Of a DNA stretch of 64,000 nucleotides, positions 59,190 through 64,000 are shown piece by piece. The notes below the pieces were generated by a model. The model ran no database searches, was not told the origin of the DNA, and saw only the letters and a list, made by a program, of their open reading frames with translations. How positions within the stretch are numbered: position 1 is the stretch's first letter; each line of letters starts with the position of its first letter. This DNA is from Amblyomma americanum (Eukaryota > Arthropoda > Arachnida > Ixodida > Ixodidae): positions 100,773,394-100,837,393 of the forward strand of contig NC_135500.1 of assembly GCF_052857255.1 (NCBI RefSeq). Reading direction: 5' to 3'. Position numbers and translations under genes: made by a program.

Positions 59190-61555
59190 TAAGCACATGG
59201 GTGCTACGCAGCGGCTGTAGTTCGCTTCATAGGCTGGACGGAACAGCATTCTTGTTTAGCCGTGACCAATGATGTTCAAATCAATAAGCGCCTGGGCGAC
59301 CACGCAGCGGCTGTAGTTGGCTTCACAGGCTGGACGAAACAGCATTCTGGTTTAGCCGCGAGTAATGATGTTCATAATAACCGCATGGGCCACCACGCAG
59401 CGGCTGTAGTTCGCTTCACAGGCTGGACGGAACAGCATTCTTGTTGAGCCGCGAGCAATGATGTTCATAAGAATAAGCGCATGGGCCGCCACGCAGCGGC
59501 TGTAGTTCGCTTCACAGGCTGGACGGAACAGCATTCTGGTTTAGCCGCGACCAATGATGTTCAAATCAATAAGCGCCTGGGCGACCACGCAGCGGCTGCA
59601 GTTCGCTTCACATGCTGGACGGAACAGCATACTGGTTTAGCGTAGAGCAATGATGTTCCTAACAATAAGCGCATTGGCCGCCACGCAGCGGCTGTAGTTC
59701 GCTTCACATGCTGGACGGAACAGCATTCTGGTTTAGCGGAGAGCAATGATTTTCTTAACGATAAGCAAATGGGCCGCCACGCAGCGGCTGTATTTCGCTT
59801 CACATTCTGGACGGAACAGCATTCTGGTTTAGCCGCGAGCAATGATGTTCAGAACAATAAGCGCATGGGTCGCCACGCAGCGGCTGCAGTTCGCTTCACA
59901 TGCTGGACGGAACAGCATTCTGGTTTAGCGGAGAGCAATGATTTTCATAACGATAAGCAAATGGGCCGCCACGCAGCGGCTGTATTTCGCTTCACATTCT
60001 GGACGGAACAGCATTCTGGTTTAGCGGAGAGCAATGATTTTCATAACGATAAGCAAATGGGCCGCCACGCAGCGGCTGTAGTTCGCTTCACAGGCTTGAC
60101 GAAACAGCATTTTGGTTTAGCCGCGAGCAATGATGTTCATATCAATAAGCGCATTGGCCACCACGCAGCTGCTGTAGTTCGCCTCACTGGCTGGACGGAA
60201 GAGCATTCTGGTTTAGACGCGAGCAATGATGTCCATAACAATAAGCACATAGGCCGCCACGCAGCGGCTGTAGTTTCGCTTCACAGGCTGGACGGAACAG
60301 CATTCTGGTTTAGCCGCGTGCAATGATGTTCATAACAATAAGCGCATGGGTCGCCACGCAACGGATGCAGTTCGCTTCACATGCTGGACGGAACAGCATA
60401 TTGGTTTTAGCGGAGAGCAATGATGTTCATAACGATAAGCAAATGGGCCGCCACGAGGCGGCTGTAGTTCGCTTCACAGGCTGGACGGAACAGCATTCTT
60501 GTTTAGCCGCGAGTAATGATGTTCATAATAACCGCATGGGCCACCACGCAGCGGCTGTAGTTCTCTTCACAGGCTGGACGTAACAGCATTCTTGTTTAGC
60601 CGCGAGCAATGATGTTCATAACAATAAACGCATGGGCCGCCACGCAGCGGCTGTAGTTCGCTTCACAGGCTGGACGGAACAGCATTCTGGTTTAGACGCG
60701 ACCAATGATGTTCAAATCAATAAGCGCCTGGGCGACCACGCAGCGGCTGTAGTTAGTTTCACAGGCTGGACGGAACAGCATTCTTGTTTAGCCGCGAGCA
60801 ATGATGTTCATAACAATAAGCGCATGGGCCGCCACGCAGCGGCTGTAGTTCGCTTCACAGGCTGGACGGAACAGCATTCTGGTTTAGCCGCGACCAATGA
60901 TGTTCAAATCAATAAGCGCCTGGGCGACCACGCAGCGGCTGTAGTTGGCTTCACAGGCTGGACGAAACAGCTTTCTGGTTTAGCCGCGTGCAATGATGTT
61001 CATAACAATAAGCACATGGGTTGCCACACAGCGGCTGTAGTTCGCTTCACATGCTGGACGGAACAGCATATTGGTTTTAGTGTAGAGCAATGATGTTCAT
61101 AGCAATAAGCGCATTGGCCGCCACGCAGCGGCTGCAGTTCGCTTCACATGCTGGACGGAACAGCATTCTGGTTTAGCGGAGAGCAATGATGTTCATAACA
61201 ATAAGCAAATGGGCCGCCACGAGGCGGCTGCAGTTCGCTTCACAGGCTGGACGGAACAGCATTCTGGTTTAGCCGCGAGTAATGATGTTCATAATAACCG
61301 CATGGGCCACCACGCAGCGGCTGTAGTTCGCTTCACAGGCTGGACAGAACAGCATTCTTGTTTACCCGCGAGCAATGATGTTCATAACAATAAGCGCATG
61401 GGCCGCCACGCAGCGGCTGTAGTTCGCTTCACAGGCTGGACGGAACAGCATTCTGGTTTAGCTGCGACCAATGATGTTCAAATCAATAAGCGCCTGTACG
61501 ACCACGTAGCGGCTGTAGTTCGCTTCACATGCTGGACGGAACAGCATACTGGTTT
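59190..61555 (+). repeat. Divergent monomer subfamily block 2
   Basis: This is the largest run of the divergent type, with the GTTCAAATCAATAAGCGCC, GTTCAGAAC, GTTCCTAAC and AGCGGAGAGC units, the 93-bp CATAATAACCGC units, CACGAGGCGGCTG and GGTTTTAGCGGAGAG. Its left part matches the block at 63.0 kb at offset 3,833, with a one-unit indel further on. Units disagree with each other more than in any other region, which fits older or less homogenised sequence. Confidence 0.88.
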
Positions 61556-63019
61556 AGCCGCGAGCAATGATGTTCATAACAATAAGCCCATGGGCCGTCA
61601 CGCAGCAGCTGTAGTTTCGCTTCACAGGCTGGACGGAACAGCATTCTGGTCTAGTCGCGAGCAATGACGTTCATAACGATAAGCACATGGGTGCTACGCA
61701 GCGGCTGTAGTTCGTTTCACAGGCTGGACGGAACAGCATTCTGGTTTAGATACGAGCAATGATGTTCATAACAATAAGCACATGGGTGCTACGCAGCGGC
61801 TGTAGTTCGCTTCACAGGCTGGTCGGAACAGCATTCTGGTTTAGCCGCGAGCAATGATGTTCATAACAATAAGCCCATGGGCCGCCACGCAGCGGCTGTA
61901 GTTTCGCTTCACAGGCTGCACGGAACAGCATTCTGGTTTAGCCGCGAGCACTGATGTTCATAACAATAAGCCCATGGGCCGCCACGCATCGTCTGTAGTT
62001 TCGCTTCACAGGCTGGACGGAACAGCATTCTTGTTTAGCCACGAGCAATGATGTTCATAACAATAAGCACATGGGTGCTAAGCAGCGGCTGTAGTTCGCT
62101 TCACAGGCTGGACGGAACAGCATTCTGGTTTAGCCGCGAACAATGATGTTCATAACAATAAGCACATGGGCCGCCACGCAGCGGCTGTAGTTCGCTTCAC
62201 AGGCTGGACGGAACAGCATTCTGGTTTAGCCGCGAGCAATGATGTTCATAACAATAAGCCCATGGGCCGTCACGCAGCAGCTGCAGTTTCGCTTCACAGG
62301 CTGGGCGGAACAGCATTCTGGTCTAGCCGCGAGCAATGACGTTCATAACGATAAGCACATGGGTGCTACGCAGCGGCTGTAGTTCGTTTCACAGGCAGGA
62401 CGGAACAGCATTCTGGTTTAGCCGCGAGCAATGTTGTTCATAACGATAAGCACATGGGTGCTACGCAGCGGCTGTAGTTCGTTTCACCGGCTGGACGGAA
62501 CATCATTCTGGTTTAGCCGCGAGCAATGATGTTCATAACAATAAGCCCATGGGCCGCCACGCAGCGGCTGTAGTTTCGCTTCACAGGCTGGACGGAACAG
62601 CGTTCTGGTTTAGCCGCGAGCAATGATGTTCATAACGATAAGCACATGGGTGCTACGCAGCGGCTGTAGTTCGCTTCACAGGCTGGACGGAACAGCATTC
62701 TGGTTTAGCCGCGAGCAATGATGTTCATAACAATAAGCCCATGGGCCGCCACGCAGCGGCTGTCGTTCGCTTCACAGGCTGGACGGAACAGCATTCTGGT
62801 TTAGCCGCAAGCAATGATGTTCATAACAATAAGCCCATGGGCCGCCACGCAGCGGCTGTAGTTCGCTTCACAGGCTGGACGGAACAGCATTCTGGTTTAG
62901 CCGCGAGCAATGATGTTCATAACAATAAGCCCATGGGCCGCCACGCAGCGGCTGTAGTTTCGCTTCACAGGCTGGACGGAACAGCATTCTGGTTTAGCCG
63001 CGAGCAATGATGTTCATAA
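61556..63019 (+). repeat. Canonical and 95/97-bp units between divergent blocks
   Basis: About fifteen units resembling the flank of HOR-1440 and cassette E: GTCACGCAGCAGCTG, GCAATGACGTTC, GGTGCTACGC, GGCTGCACGG with GAGCACTGATG, and CATCGTCTGTAG. Several private changes occur (GGTTTAGATACGAGC near 61747, GGTGCTAAGCAGC near 62075, GGCAGGACGG near 62395, GCAATGTTGTTC near 62430). It looks like an older relative of those blocks. From 62741 it matches 58908 onward at offset 3,833. Confidence 0.82.
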
Positions 63020-64000
63020 CGATAAGCACATGGGTGCTACGCAGCGGCTGTAGTTCGCTTCATAGGCTGGACGGAACAGCATTCTTGTTTAGCCGCGACC
63101 AATGATGTTCAAATCAATAAGCGCCTGGGCGACCACGCAGCGGCTGTAGTTGGCTTCACAGGCTGGACGAAACAGCATTCTGGTTTAGCCGCGAGTAATG
63201 ATGTTCATAATAACCGCATGGGCCACCACGCAGCGGCTGTAGTTCGCTTCACAGGCTGGACGGAACAGCATTCTTGTTTAGCCGCGAGCAATGATGTTCA
63301 TAAGAATAAGCGCATGGGCCGCCACGCAGCGGCTGTAGTTCGCTTCACAGGCTGGACGGAACAGCATTCTGGTTTAGCCGCGACCAATGATGTTCAAATC
63401 AATAAGCGCCTGGGCGACCACGCAGCGGCTGCAGTTCGCTTCACATGCTGGACGGAACAGCATACTGGTTTAGCGTAGAGCAATGATGTTCCTAACAATA
63501 AGCGCATTGGCCGCCACGCAGCGGCTGTAGTTCGCTTCACATGCTGGACGGAACAGCATTCTGGTTTAGCCGCGAGCAATGATGTTCAGAACAATAAGCG
63601 CATGGGTCGCCACGCAGCGGCTGTAGTTCGCTTCACATGCTGGACGGAACAGCATTCTGGTTTAGCGGAGAGCAATGATTTTCATAACGATAAGCAAATG
63701 GGCCGCCACGCAGCGGCTGTATTTCGCTTCACATTCTGGACGGAACAGCATTCTGGTTTAGCCGCGAGCAATGATGTTCAGAACAATAAGCGCATGGGTC
63801 GCCACGCAGCGGCTGCAGTTCGCTTCACATGCTGGACGGAACAGCATTCTGGTTTAGCGGAGAGCAATGATTTTCATAACGATAAGCAAATGGGCCGCCA
63901 CGCAGCGGCTGTATTTCGCTTCACATTCTGGACGGAACAGCATTCTGGTTTATCCGTGAGCAATGATGTTCATAACAATAAGCGCATGGGCCGTCACGCA
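63020..64000 (+). repeat. Divergent monomer subfamily block 3 (runs off window)
   Basis: The same divergent types as at 46.6 and 59.2 kb. 63218-63478 matches 46999-47259 at offset 16,219, with one visible difference GTAGCTCTCTTAAC (near 47117) against GTAGTTCGCTTCAC, and matches 59.2 kb at offset 3,833. The block continues to the last base, so its right end is unknown. Confidence 0.88.

Larger units (their letters stand above)
1..64000 (+). repeat. Satellite DNA array, ~96-bp monomer, fills window
   Basis: The sequence is a continuous head-to-tail series of ~96-bp units (roughly 660). Each contains the landmarks TTCACAGGCTGGACGGAACA, GCAATGATGTTCATAAC and CACGCAGCGGCTGTAGTT in that order. 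I found no interruption by unrelated sequence, no unit in the opposite orientation and no array edge; both ends of the window lie inside a unit. Most units differ from the consensus by a few bases, and the differences fall into recurring diagnostic variants that define subfamilies and higher-order repeats. Because the repeat covers everything, there is no separate intergenic sequence to describe. Satellite arrays of this kind are typical of eukaryotic heterochromatin. Which chromosome compartment this is cannot be decided from the window, and the family is not one I recognise. Confidence 0.98.

Noticed and set aside
60623..60628. AATAAA polyadenylation signal
   Set aside because: It arises from one base change in AATAAGCGC in a single unit, with no gene upstream.
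1..64000. CRISPR array
   Set aside because: Repeats abut directly with no unique spacers, the unit is 93-97 bp, and there are no cas genes.
1..64000. Transposon or retroelement insertion, telomeric repeat, or rDNA
   Set aside because: No non-satellite insertion, target-site duplication, terminal inverted repeat, LTR, TTAGGG-like run or rRNA-like segment was found.
1..64000. Inverted array segments or strand switches
   Set aside because: The landmark motifs were only seen in the plus orientation throughout.

Overview
The whole window is one uninterrupted head-to-tail satellite DNA array. The monomer is about 96 bp, roughly 660 copies fill the 64 kb, and no flanking unique sequence is present at either end. 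All copies run in the same orientation. I see no convincing protein-coding gene, RNA gene, transposon or CRISPR array. An array this long, built only of near-identical ~96-bp units arranged in higher-order repeats, points to a eukaryotic heterochromatic region (centromeric, pericentromeric, subtelomeric or sex-chromosome-like). I do not recognise the monomer family and cannot name the organism. The canonical monomer is about 55% G+C and shows no CpG depletion (7 to 8 CpG per unit, close to base-composition expectation), although many of the commonest variants are CG to CA or TG changes.

Monomers occur in length classes. The 96-bp form has TAGTTCGC before the next unit, the 97-bp form has TAGTTTCGC (+1), the 95-bp form has GGTGCTACGC in place of GGCCGCCACGC (-1), and a rare 93-bp form carries an in-frame 3-bp loss. 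Because 96 is 32 x 3, runs of 96-bp units stay open in several frames and give repetitive ORFs of up to 387 codons. Every 97-bp unit shifts the frame to a TGA about 18 codons on, and every 95-bp unit shifts it to an immediate TAG. The ORFs are therefore best read as by-products of the repeat length.

Layout: 1-11.5 kb is a mosaic of 96/97/95-bp units with internal copies at offsets 1,060, 5,210, 5,789 and ~677 bp. 11.5-19.05 kb holds a 482-bp tandem duplication and an exact two-copy 3,467-bp higher-order repeat (HOR). 18.7-31.0 kb holds nearly three copies of a 4.34-4.44-kb HOR, with a fourth copy at 37.5-41.1 kb. 33.76-38.36 kb is a 2,301-bp tandem pair. 31.1-35.2 kb reappears at 42.6-46.6 kb. 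41.86-43.41 kb is a 773-bp pair. 46.6-47.9, 59.2-61.6 and 63.0-64.0 kb hold a visibly more divergent monomer subfamily. 47.9-51.5 kb contains a 1,440-bp pair, and 52.8-59.0 kb contains three copies of a ~1.5-kb cassette whose cores are nearly pure canonical 96-bp units.

The biological content is thus the architecture itself. It shows nested segmental amplification at scales from 96 bp to more than 4 kb, visible crossover junctions, patches that look like gene conversion, and dyad-symmetric motifs repeated in most units.
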